A stretch of DNA of 64,000 bases from Triglochin maritima (taxonomy: Eukaryota; Streptophyta; Magnoliopsida; Alismatales; Juncaginaceae), in NCBI GenBank assembly GCA_963682175.1, contig OY821775.1:34532053-34596052 (forward strand), in the 5' to 3' direction. The notes under the pieces were generated by a model, which ran no database searches, was not told where the DNA came from, and was given only the letters and a program-made list of their open reading frames with translations. The translations under genes were made by a program, and so were the position numbers. Shown here one piece after another: positions 47,620 through 57,545 of this stretch. Positions within the stretch are counted from its first letter, which is position 1. Each line of letters begins with the position of its first letter.

Positions 47620-49590
47620 GTGTGCAGAGGTTGGGGCCGTGTTCACTCCGGAGAGTGTTGGGCTGGTGGAGTTTGTCACGGGTGTGGCAAGCCAGGCCAT
47701 TTTGTGCGAGACTGTCCGAGTGGGCCAGGCGGGTCCACCAGGCATTCAGGGCCACCAACAGCAGGCAGAGGCGGAGGTCGGCGACGTTTCGCACCGCCAC
47801 AGCAGGGTCAGAGGACTGGACGAGCCTTTACCATCCAGGCAGATGAGGCGAGAGACGCCAACACGGTGGTGGAAGGTACGTTTTTTGTTGCTGGGTTGAC
47901 TGCGAGAGTGTTGTTTGATTGTGGGGCAACACACTCGTTCATTTCGGAGCGATTTGCGAGTGTGTTGGGCCGTACCCCTGCGATGTTGACTGCCACGTTG
48001 GAAGTTAGCACACCCTTAGGTCTGGTGGGCATTGTGGGGAGCTTCCTCCCAAGCGCCATAATTGTTTCGGAAGATCAGGAGTTTCCGGCTGACCTGATCT
48101 TGTTGCCGATGGAGGACTTCGACATCATACTGGGTATGGATTGGCTATCCCAGTACGATGTGTGAGTGTTGTGCGAGGAGAAGAAGATTATGATCCCGAG
48201 GAAGGGTCTACCTGATGTGCTAATCAGGGGGACGAAGGACAGAGGAGGCAGAGTAGTCGTATCAGCATTGAGGGCACAGAAGTTGTTGAAGCAGGGTTGC
48301 AGAGCTTTCGTGGCCACTCTGGTAGTTCCAGATCCAGAGGCGAGGAGATTGGAAGACATTGAGATAGTTCAGGAGTTTCCAGAGGTCTTTGCAGATGATG
48401 TCTCCGGGTTGCCGCCTCAGAGAGAGATCGAGTTTGGGATTGATTTGGTGGCTTGGACTACGCCGCAGTCGAAGGCGCCATATCAGATGGCACCTGCCGA
48501 GCTGGCAGAGCTGAAGAAGCAGTTGCAGGATCTGTTGGGTACGGGGTTTATCCACCCCAGTGTCTCACCTTAGGGAGCGTCGGTACTCTTCGTGAAGAAG
48601 AATGATGGATCGCTGCGGATGTGTATTGACTACAGGATGCTAAACAAGGTTACCGTTAGGAATCCGTATCCCTTGCCCCGGATCGAGGACATGTTTGACC
48701 AGTTGCAGTCAGCGAAGGTCTTCTCGAAGATTGATCTGCGATCCGATTATCATCAGTTGAGGATCAGAGAGGCAGATGTGCAGAAGACAGCGTTCAGGAC
48801 GAGGTACGGGCATTACGAGTTTTTGGTGATGCCGTTTGGGTTGACGAACACGACGTTCAGTCAGTACCTCGACCGGTTTGTGATTGTCTTCGTGGATGAC
48901 ATTTTGGTCTATTCGCCAGATGTGGAGCAGCATCGAGAGCACTTGAGAGTTGTACTTGGCAATTTGAGGGACCATCAGTTGTATGCCAAGTTTTCGAAGT
49001 ACGAGTTCTTGCTGAGCAGTGTCGCCTTTCTGGGACACATTGTTTCGGGAGCTGGGATTTCAGTGGATCCTGCGAAGGTTGAGGCCGTGACACAGTGGAG
49101 ACCCCTACTAGTGTGGCAGAGATCAGGAGTTTGTGGGGCTGGCAGGTTATTATCGCCGCTTTATTTAGGATTTCTCCAGGTTGGCTTCGCCGTTGACGAC
49201 TCTGACGTGGAAGGGTGTCAAGTTCGTGTTGTCTCAGAAGTGCGAGGACAGTTTCCAGGAACTGAAGAGTCGGCTGACGACTGCTCCAGTTCTGACACTT
49301 CCCAGTGGCAGTGGTGGATTTGTGATTTACAGTAACGTGTCCGGCGTTGGACTGCGATGCATACTCATGTAGCACGGGCAAGTGGTTGTGTATGCTTCGA
49401 GACAGCTGAAGGTGCACGAGAGGAACTACCACACTCATGATTTGGAGTTGGCGGCAGTCGTGCATGCTTTGAAGACTTGGAGGCATTACCTGTATGGCAA
49501 GCAGTTTGAGGTGTTCACAGATCATCAGAGCCTGAAGCATCTATTTTCGCAGAAGGAGATGACTATGAGGCAGCGTAGATGGTCGAGCTG
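47620..49590 (+). pseudogene. Chromovirus gag end, protease, reverse transcriptase and RNase H
   Basis: Zinc knuckle CHGCGKPGHFVRDC at about 47680-47721. Protease active site VLFDCGATHSFIS (about 47908-47946) and the later [30 protein letters not shown] (48589-48636), [22 protein letters not shown] and the catalytic FVDDILVYS (48889-48915). Between MPFGLTN and YLDRF about 14 codons are missing in frame. RNase [14 protein letters not shown] (first Asp changed to Asn), [19 protein letters not shown] and [10 protein letters not shown]. Stops at 48163 and 48571, and a frameshift near 49110. Codon use is GC-rich compared with the surroundings. Confidence 0.9.
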
Positions 49591-50922
49591 ATTAAGGATT
49601 ATGATTTCACCATCTCGTACCATCCGGGGAAGGCGAATTCGGTTGCTGATGCTTTGAGCAGGAAGGTGGAGGTTACCGCAACTGGTCTTTGTATCGAGGA
49701 GTGGAAGCTGCTGGAGGCATTGACCAAATGGAGACCATTCATTGATGAGTCGTGAGGTTTGGTGATCGTCGGGCTTAGAGTGGAGCCTCAGTTGGTCTCG
49801 AGTATTGTTCAGGATCAGAGTGCTGATGACGAGTTAGCCGGGTTATTACAGTTAGCTGGCAGAGATGGGTCAGACTTCAGTATTGGAGTTGATGGTGGGC
49901 TGAGGTTCAGAGGTCATGTCTGGGTGTCGAAGGGAGGAGATCTGAGGAAGGATATTCTGGAGGAGGTGCACAGATCCCATTATTCGATCCACCCGGGCAG
50001 CACGAAGATGTATAGAGATCTTCAGAGGAGTTTCTGGTGGAAGAGGATGAAGACGGAGATCGCAGAGTTCGTTGATAGATGTCTGATTTGTCAGCAGGTG
50101 AAGATCGAGCACCAGAGACCTGCAGGGCCGATGCAGAGGACCGAGCTTCCAGAGTGGAAGTGGGAGCACGTGACGATGGATTTTGTCACCGGGCTGCCGA
50201 GGACGAGAGGATTCCATGACACGATTTGGGTTATAGTAGATCGACTGACCAAGTCGGCACACTTCTTAGCTATCCAGACCACTTTACCTCTGGAGGGTCT
50301 AGCTAGGCTGTATATTGAGGAGATCGTCAGACTACACGGGGTGCCCGTGAGTATTATTTCAGATCGAGATCCAAGATTCACTTCCATATTCTGGGGGAGT
50401 TTGCAGCAGGCCTTAGGGATTCAGTTGAAGTCCAGTACGGCATTTCATCTACAGACAGATGGTCAGTCTGAGAGGACCATCCAGACGCTAGAGGATATGT
50501 TGCGAGCGTGTACTCTGGATTGGGCAGGTCATTGGGATGAGTATTTTTCGTTAATCGAGTTCGCCCACAACAACAGCTACCATTCGAGCATTGGGATGAC
50601 ACCGTACGAGGCCGTGTACGGGAGACCGTGTAGATCACCAGTATGCTGGAGTGATGTAGGCGAGAGACAACTAGTTGGTCCTGAGATTGTGCAGATGTAT
50701 GCTGAGAAGGTTGATGTGATCAGGCAGAGACTAGCGACAGCTCAGAGCAGGCAGAAGAGCTACGCTGATAGGCGTAGGCGAGAGTTGAAGTTTGAGGTAG
50801 GTGATCATGTCTTCCTGAAGATTTCAAAATCTCGAGGAGTGATGAGGTTCAGGAAGAAGGGGAAGCTCAGACCGAGGTATGTCAGACCGTTTGAGAATCT
50901 TGATCGGGTTGGAGAGGTTGCC

Positions 50923-52473
50923 TGATTGACATCATTTCATGCTTATATTTGTACCTTATATCCGTTATCTTACACCTAAGCAATGCTACGTGACGAGTTT
51001 TATGTTTGATTTTCAGAAATAAAGAGGTTTGAAGAGAAGAGCCATGAAAGGACCCAAAAGCAGGAAAAAGGACTTAATTGTGAGACCTGGGGACCAAGAT
51101 GCAAGGGAGAAGGACCTGAACGTAAGACAGGAGGACCTAAGAGCAAAACAAGAAACTTCACACCATCATGGGGAGTATTTTGTCAATTCGATTCGGGTCG
51201 GAGCTCCACTAAACCAAGTAGATGCATCCAAGACCAAGAAACAGTCCAAGCAAAGCCCACAAAAAAAACCAACGCGATCTGAAGTTTATAGACCGCCAAT
51301 TGGCGGTCCATATGGCCCCAGCTCCGCTAAGCTTTCTCCTAGACTTGTATTATTATGTGTTTAGGCTATTTTTGGTATTGGTTTAGTCCCACATCGGGGG
51401 ATTGTCCCGGATTAGCTTTTTCCATGCTTACAAATAGAACTCTTCACCTCCCATTGTATCCATCTCTCTCTTTGGTGGCATCTTCCCTACTAAGAGTGAA
51501 GCCTTGAAGCAAAACTATGGTGGAGGACGAGCTGCTTGTAATTTGAGTGAGTTAATAATAGATGTTTTCTTTAGCTTGTTAATTCTTGCTTAGTTGATTT
51601 CCTTTTATGTGTTTGCTTTGTTGTTTGTTTTGTTTTATGCTTCTTTAATATTTCTTGCTTGATTAGTATAGTTTCATTTCAGTATTATTCTTGCTTTTAT
51701 TAATATAGTTAGTGTAATGAGTAGTGAGTAGTTCCATCCCCATTTGGGGGCGGAGAAATATGTGATATAATCATGTAGTGTATTAAGTGTGTGTTATCTT
51801 AATCCCTTGAGCTTTAAGTGATTTCCATAACCATCTAATGGGTCTCCACTCTTATCTTCGATATGCTAATGCTCTTGAATGAAGCTTAGCTTATGCTTTG
51901 ATTAGGGGATCTATTTTATGGGGAATGATAAGGTTAGGATATGGATAGGAATTAATATTGGAAACACAAGTTGTAGTGTATGAACTCTTGTTGCCTTCAC
52001 CTTAGCTAATGTATTGTATGTTTTAATGATGTAGTCTTATCTTAATTCATGTGGAGGCATAGTAGGGTCTAGTCTTTATACTTGAGTTCATTTAGGTTCA
52101 TTCCAATTATTGTCTTGTATGTTTTAATGATGTAGTCTTATCTTAATGCATGTAGAGGCAAAGTTGGATGTAGTTTTATGATTTCATGCACTACATGTTG
52201 TGAGGAGCTTAATGAACACACACACACACACACACACTTCTTTATGTTCACATTATTTCTCTATCCCCTTTGGGGTTTAGTTTTTCTTGCTTCTTTTCCA
52301 TTTCCATTTGCATCTTAGTGTAGTTTAGTGTAATCAGACCAACCATTCTTCCCTTTCTTTACCTCTCGCCTTCGCACAAACCAAGTGTCGACACACCTCC
52401 CAGTGTACGACCCGTATTTGCCACCGCTTCAACGCGGTCGTGCACTCGCGGTTAAATATAAAACGATCAATCA
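50923..52473 (+). repeat. Family T 5' LTR (1551 bp)
   Basis: TGATTGACATC to GATCAATCA. Palindrome at 51291-51308, USE at 51386-51396, and TACAAATA in place of TATAAATA at 51429-51436. An (AC)n run lies near 52217-52238. Confidence 0.9.
51386..51436 (+). promoter_or_regulatory. USE plus mutated TATA box in the 5' LTR
   Basis: GTCCCACATCG, 32 bp spacer, then TACAAATA (T to C at the third base). The 3' LTR of the same element keeps TATAAATA at 55132-55139. Confidence 0.6.
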
Positions 52474-52479
52474 AGTTTT

Positions 52480-52497
52480 TGGCGCCGTTACCGGGGA
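52480..52497 (+). other. Primer-binding site for tRNA-Asp
   Basis: TGGCGCCGTTACCGGGGA, one base from the perfect tRNA-Asp complement, six bases after the LTR end. Confidence 0.85.
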
Positions 52498-53440
52498 GGT
52501 GCTCTGTCCAGACCTTGGTTTGGACGATTCGAGGGGTTTTTTGATTTTTTGTTTCCAGTTTTTCTTAGTTTCAGGGAACCATCGGAGCAAGGGGAGGCTA
52601 CTGGACAAGTTTGAGGACCAGAAGCTCCAAAAGGACCGCCAATCAGCGGTTGGAGACCGCCAATTGGCGGCCTGGTGAGGGTTTCCTGCTTCAAAATTTG
52701 TTTTGGTAGTTAGTGCTTTAATTGGTGTTATCTGGGATCCATATTTTGCATGCTGTGACTTCTCTTTTGCTCCTAGATCATTAATCACTCCCCCATTAAT
52801 CAACTTGGACCATAAAACTCAAACCAAAAGATTAGACTCCTTGCCATCTAGGTCATGCATCATGTGTAGACCTTACATGCATTAGTCTTTTCTTTTCTTT
52901 ACATTTTGTTGTTGATTGCTGGCGTGAGGTACGTGCACCCAAATCTCTCATTCATGCATGTTTCGATCATGCATTAGTTAGTAAGGTGCATCGGGACAAG
53001 AGTGAGAGAGCGTTTGATTGGAGCGATTGATTGCTAGATCTAGGATTAAATCGCTACTAAGGAGGGGCTGTCCCATAAAAGATAAGGTGGGGGATTTCAT
53101 CACCCTTCCCTTGGCCCCAAAAACCACTCTTAATAAAGCCTTAACTAAAAGCAAGTAGACATTGGCTCTAGGATTGCGGGTGCACTAGGAGAGTAATCTA
53201 GTTGAGATCGTCATGACCTGATCGGCGTTGCCTACCTTGTCGATAGTAGGACGTACTGGATCTTCGGATCTGGTATCACTTGCAGGGCATTGTGGTCCTC
53301 ATTGTAGGGAGGCGAGACGTGTCAAGGCTAGTGACCTCGAAGTTAGGCGTCGTCTAGCCTAAGGACCCATTGCCTTACATTGTTTGAGTCGTGCTTGCTA
53401 GTTAGGCTTCTTTCTGATCCCTCTACATGCATTAAGATAT
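52498..53440 (+). other. Leader of the family T element
   Basis: Matches 26029-26960. The palindrome pair is present at 52634-52651 and 52655-52672. No reading frame of note. It breaks off at GATCCCTCTACATGCATTAAG, just before gag would start. Confidence 0.75.
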
Positions 53441-54075
53441 GGGTCTCCACTCTTATCTTTGATATGCTAATGCTCTTGAATGAAGCTTAGCTTATGCTTT
53501 GATTAGTGGACCTATTTTATGGGGAATGATAAGGTTAGGATATGGATGAAGTTAATGTTGGAAACACAATTTGTAGTGTATGTACTCTTGTTGCCTTTTC
53601 CTTAGCTAATGTCTTGTATGTTTTAATGATGTAGTCATCTTAATTCATGTGGAGGCATAGTAGGGTCTAGTCTTTATACTTGAGTTCATGTAGCTTCATT
53701 CAAATCATTGTCTTGTATGTTTTAATGATGTAGTCTTATCTTAATTCATGTAGAGGCAAGATTGGATGTAGTTTTATGATTTCATGCACTACATGTTGTG
53801 AGGAGCTTAATTGAACACACACACACACACATCTTTATGTTCACATCATTTCTCTACCCCCTTTGGGGTTTAGTTTTCTTGCTTTTCTTCATTTCCTTTT
53901 GCATTCTAGTTTAGCATTGTAGTGTAGTTTAGTGTAACCAATCCTTTTCTCCTTTCTTTACCCCTTGCCTTCGCACGAACCAAGTGTCGACACACCTCCC
54001 AGTGGATGACCCGTATTTGCCACCGCTTCAACGCGGCCGTGCACTTGCGGTAGAAATATAAAACGAGATCAATCA
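53441..54075 (+). repeat. Internal partial LTR (3' part, ~635 bp)
   Basis: Begins GGGTCTCCACTC, equal to LTR position about 51841, and runs to the LTR terminus AGATCAATCA at 54075. It is not followed by a primer site but by sequence equal to 29361 onward. It has its own (AC)n run (about 53816-53831). Confidence 0.85.
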
Positions 54076-54646
54076 GTGAGTAATCATAGGGTTTCAGTTC
54101 TCAAACATTTAAAGAAGTCCACCCTGAACCTAGTGAGTCAATAATTCGTGTCTGTTAACTTAAGGAAGTTTGTTGTAGCTAGTCAAAGACCCTCTAAATC
54201 CTATTGTGAGACATTAGTGTAGGGGTTTTGGTTCATGTGTAGATAAGAAATAAGTGAGTAGGTGTTCTCTCTTCTCGCACGGCTCCTTTCACTTAATTCC
54301 TTATTTAACTTGCACGAATTGTTCATTAGGGTAGAGGTGTGGACTGATCACCTCTATAGAGTCGGCCCGTAGCATTACCGCGTCCAATGATCGACAAAAT
54401 ATTTCCAACGAGTCGAGTGTCTAGATTGAATAATGCATCTTGTTCGGATTTTGTGGGTATATCCGCTGAAAACCCTCAGGAGACAACACTCCTCCTCCTT
54501 GGCAACAAGGAGGTTTAACGGCTTGTTGCACGTGCTAAGTGCAACTGTGATTCCTACGAAAGTGAGTTAGGATTTCTTGTATTTCGTTTGCTTTTCTCTT
54601 TCTTTGTTTTGCCCGGGACTAGCAAAAACGTAGGTGTGGGGGTATT
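54076..54646 (+). other. 3' internal region with polypurine tract
   Basis: Matches 29361-30105 with an internal deletion, then continues beyond it to the intact end: GTAGGTGTGGGGGTATT at 54630-54646 directly before the 3' LTR is the polypurine tract for plus-strand priming. Confidence 0.75.
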
Positions 54647-56176
54647 TGATTGACATAATTTCATGCTTATATTTGTACCTTATATCCATTATCTTACACC
54701 TAAGCAATGCTACGTGACGAGTTTTGTGTTTGATTTTCAGAAATAAAGAGGTTTGAAGAGAAGAGCCACGAAAGGACCCAAAAGCAGGAAAAATTACTTA
54801 ATTGTGAGACCTGGGGACCAAGATGCAAGGGAGAAGGACCTGAGAGCAAAACAGGAAACTCCACACCATCATGGGGAGTATTTTGTCAATTCGATTCGGG
54901 TCGGAGCTCCACTAAACCAAGTAGATGCATCCAAGACCAAGAAACACTCCAAGCAAAGCCCACAACAAAAACCAACGCGATCTGAAGTTTATAGACCGCC
55001 AATTGGCGGTCCATATGGCCCCAGCTCCGCTAAGCTTTCTCCTGGATTTGTATTATTATGTGTTTAGGCTATTTTTGGTATTGGTTTTGTCCCACATCGG
55101 GGGATTGTCCCGGATTAGCTTTTTCCATGCTTATAAATAGAACTCTTCACCTCCCATTGTATCCATCTCTCTCTTTGGTGGCATCTTCCGTACTAAGAGT
55201 GAAGCCTTGAAGCAAAACTCTGGTGGAGGAAGAGCTACTTGTAATTTGAGTGAGTTAATAATAGATGTTTTCTTTAACTTGTTAATTCTTGCATAGTTGA
55301 TTTCCTTTTATGTGTTTGCTTTGTTGCTTGTTTTGTTTTATGCTTCTTTAATATTTCTTGCTTGATTAGTATAGTTTCATTTCAGTATTATGCTTGCTTT
55401 TGTTAATATAGTTAGTGTAATGAGTAGTTCCATCCCCATTTGGGGGGTGGAGAAATATGTGATATAATCATGTAGTGTATTAAGTGTGTGTTATCTTAAT
55501 CCCTTGAGCTTTAAGTGATTTCCATAACCATCTAATGGGTCTCCACTCTTATCTTCGATATGCTAATGCTCTTGAATGAAGCTTAGCTTATGCTTTGATT
55601 AGGGGATCTATTTTATGGGGAATGATAAGGTTAGGATATGGATAGGAATTAATATTGGAAACACAAGTTGTAGTGTATGAACTCTTGTTGTCTTCACCTT
55701 AGCTAATGTCTTGTATGTTTTAATGATGTAGTCTTATCTTAATTCATGTGGAGGCATAGTAGGGTCTAGTCTTTATACTTGAGTTCATTTAGCTTCATTC
55801 CAATTATTGTCTTGTATGTTTTAATGATGTAGTCTTATCTTAATTCATGTGGAGGCAAAGTTGGATGTAGTTTTATGATTTCATGCACTACATGTTGTGA
55901 GGAGCTTAATGAACACACACACACACACACACACACACACATCTTTATGTTCACATTATTTCTCTACCCCCTTTGGGGTTTAGTTTTTCTTGCTTCTTTT
56001 CCATTTCCATTTGCATCTTAGTGTAGTTTAGTGTAATCAAACGAACCTTTCTTCCCTTTCTTTACCTCTTGCCTTCGCACAAACCAAGTGTCGACACACC
56101 TCCCAGTGGACGACCCGTATTTGCCACCGCTTCAACGCGGCCGTGCACTTGCGGTTAAATATAAAACGATCAATCA
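54647..56176 (+). repeat. Family T 3' LTR (1530 bp)
   Basis: TGATTGACATAATTTC to GATCAATCA. Palindrome 54994-55011, USE 55089-55099, TATAAATA 55132-55139, and a longer (AC)n run (about 55914-55940) than the 5' LTR. Confidence 0.9.
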
Positions 56177-56520
56177 TTGCCTACAGAGTTGCGTTGCCAC
56201 CGCCGTTTTCGGGTCTTCACAACGTCTTCCACGTTTTGATGTCGTGGAAGTACGTAGCGGATCCTTCTCATGTGATTCAGTTGGAGGTTCCAGAGATCCG
56301 TTAGGATTTCTCTCTTGAGGAGAGACCGGTTGAGATTGTGGATCAGATGGAGCATCAGTTGAGGAGGAGGACCATTCCTATGGTGAAGGTCAGATGGCAG
56401 CACCACAGTGAGCGAGAGGCCACTTGGGAGATTGAGGAGGAGGTCCGGAAGGAGTTCCCAGAGTTATTTGGTGAGCTTCAGTTTTAATTTCGAGGACGAA
56501 ATTCTTTTAGGAGGGTGGAT

Positions 56521-57545
56521 TGTAGGATCCTATCCTAATCCTAATCCTAATCCTAATCCTAATTGAGTGATTATTGTTGTTAGGTGGTGATTAGTAAGAG
56601 TTGCTTTGGATGGCTGGGATTGAAGAGGATTGGATGGAGGGTGGAGATGGAGTGGTGATGGATGGAGGGTTGAGATGGTATGGAGATGGAATGGATGGAT
56701 GGGATTGAAGGGGTGAGAGATATTTATTGGTATTGCCCTCTCCCTCTCTCTCTTTCTCTCACTCGCGTCTCTCTCTCTCTCTCTCTCCCACAGTGTGCTC
56801 CGGCGAGAAGTTGATCTCCGGCGAGAGGTGGTCGGCTCCGGTGGGTGGGTGGTGGTGAGTTGGATTGTGTGTTATTCCGTCCATTTTGCTTGGATCCTCT
56901 CCCTCGACCTAACTCGTTTCTGTGGTCTTGGTTGCTACGGTTGGGTGGTGGAGGTCGACGAAGGTGGAATCGTGAGTGTGGATCGTCGAGGAGGTGTGGA
57001 TCATGGTTTAGTCACGAGGATTGTCGACGGATCGTGATTTTGGGAGGCATGCTCGTGGAGGCGTCGTCGTGGTTCTTCAAAGGGTTCTTCAAACCTTCCG
57101 GTATGTCAACTCGCTCACTTAAGTATCGTGAGTATTTGGAAGTCGATGGTAGGCCTTCCAGCTTGTCGCAAGTAAACATGAAGCAGATTTTACTGCCTAA
57201 TCGGTCGACCGGTTGGTGCAAACGGTCGACCGTTCGTATTGAGAATTTGGGTTCTGCCTCACATTGGTCGAACGATGCCCTTGGGGCGGTCGACCTATCG
57301 TGCAGAGGAGGCAAGCCTAGTGGTTTTCGGTCGAACGGTGCCCCTTTGTCGTTCGACCGTGTGCACCGTCATGGGTCCGTTGAGGGCGTTGACCGTCTAA
57401 ACGGTCGACCGCTCATTGACTACGTCCGACCGTGATTTAAGTTGGAATAGTGGTAAGTTCGACCAAAGGAGGTTTTCGTCGACCGAACTTGTTGAGGAGC
57501 GTCGGGGAATGCACTGGACGAATTCGGTCGACCGAGAGTGTTCCA
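56521..57545 (+). repeat. Chromovirus 3' LTR, right end uncertain
   Basis: Starts TGTAGGATCC after the purine-rich AGGAGGGTGGAT (56509-56520). It holds (CCTAAT)n, purine-rich GATGGA repeats, a possible TATA (GATATTTATT near 56727), a CT-run at 56740-56790, and the CGGTCGACCG cluster at 57202-57544. The sequence passes into LINE endonuclease at about 57545-57552 with no visible terminal CA or TSD, so the LTR may be truncated. Confidence 0.75.
57202..57544. repeat. Cluster of CGGTCGACCG palindromes in the chromovirus LTR
   Basis: Four exact copies (first 57202-57211, last 57535-57544) and about seven variants such as GGTCGAACG and GTTCGACCG. Confidence 0.85.

Larger units (their letters stand above)
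50923..56176 (+). mobile_element. Family T element, complete ends, TSD TTGCC, no coding genes, internal third LTR piece
   Basis: TTGCC at 50918-50922 and 56177-56181. 5' LTR 50923-52473, primer site 52480-52497, leader to 53440, a partial LTR 53441-54075, a 3' internal piece with polypurine tract to 54646, and 3' LTR 54647-56176. The two LTRs are very similar (a handful of substitutions and one ~24-bp indel in the first 250 bp), making this one of the youngest insertions here. There is no gag, pol or any long reading frame, so it must have been mobilised in trans. Confidence 0.88.
49591..56487 (+). pseudogene. Chromovirus integrase with chromodomain-like C-terminus, split by an insertion
   Basis: First part 49591-50922: zinc finger (HRSHYSIHPGSTKMYRDL, CLICQQVK), catalytic residues in TMDFVTGLP, IISDRDPRFTS and DGQSERTIQTLEDM (D, D, E all present), then GDHVFLKISKSRGVMRF. 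Second part 56182-56487 resumes in the same frame: HNVFHV, LEERPVEIVD and IPMVKVRWQHHSEREATWE, a chromodomain-like segment of the kind that in chromoviruses guides insertion to marked chromatin. Stops at 49573, 49753 and 56302 break the frame; the catalytic core itself is open for about 388 codons. The insertion site duplicates TTGCC. Confidence 0.9.
47448..57545 (+). mobile_element. Tekay/Del-like chromovirus (Ty3/gypsy), truncated 5', with nested family T element
   Basis: A 5' LTR remnant of 94 bp (47448-47541) joins straight to the gag zinc knuckle, so the rest of the LTR, the primer site and most of gag are deleted. Protease, RT, RNase H and integrase follow in the usual Ty3/gypsy order. 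The integrase C-terminus is split by 50923-56176. Polypurine tract 56509-56520, 3' LTR from 56521. The left flank is TGTAT; a matching right flank was not found, and the right edge near 57545 is uncertain. Confidence 0.82.

Noticed and set aside
48857..49540. 227-codon minus-strand frame
   Set aside because: Shadow of the chromovirus RT/RNase H on the other strand.
56740..56790. CT-run as a distinct microsatellite locus
   Set aside because: It is an ordinary pyrimidine tract within the chromovirus LTR, probably near its transcription start.
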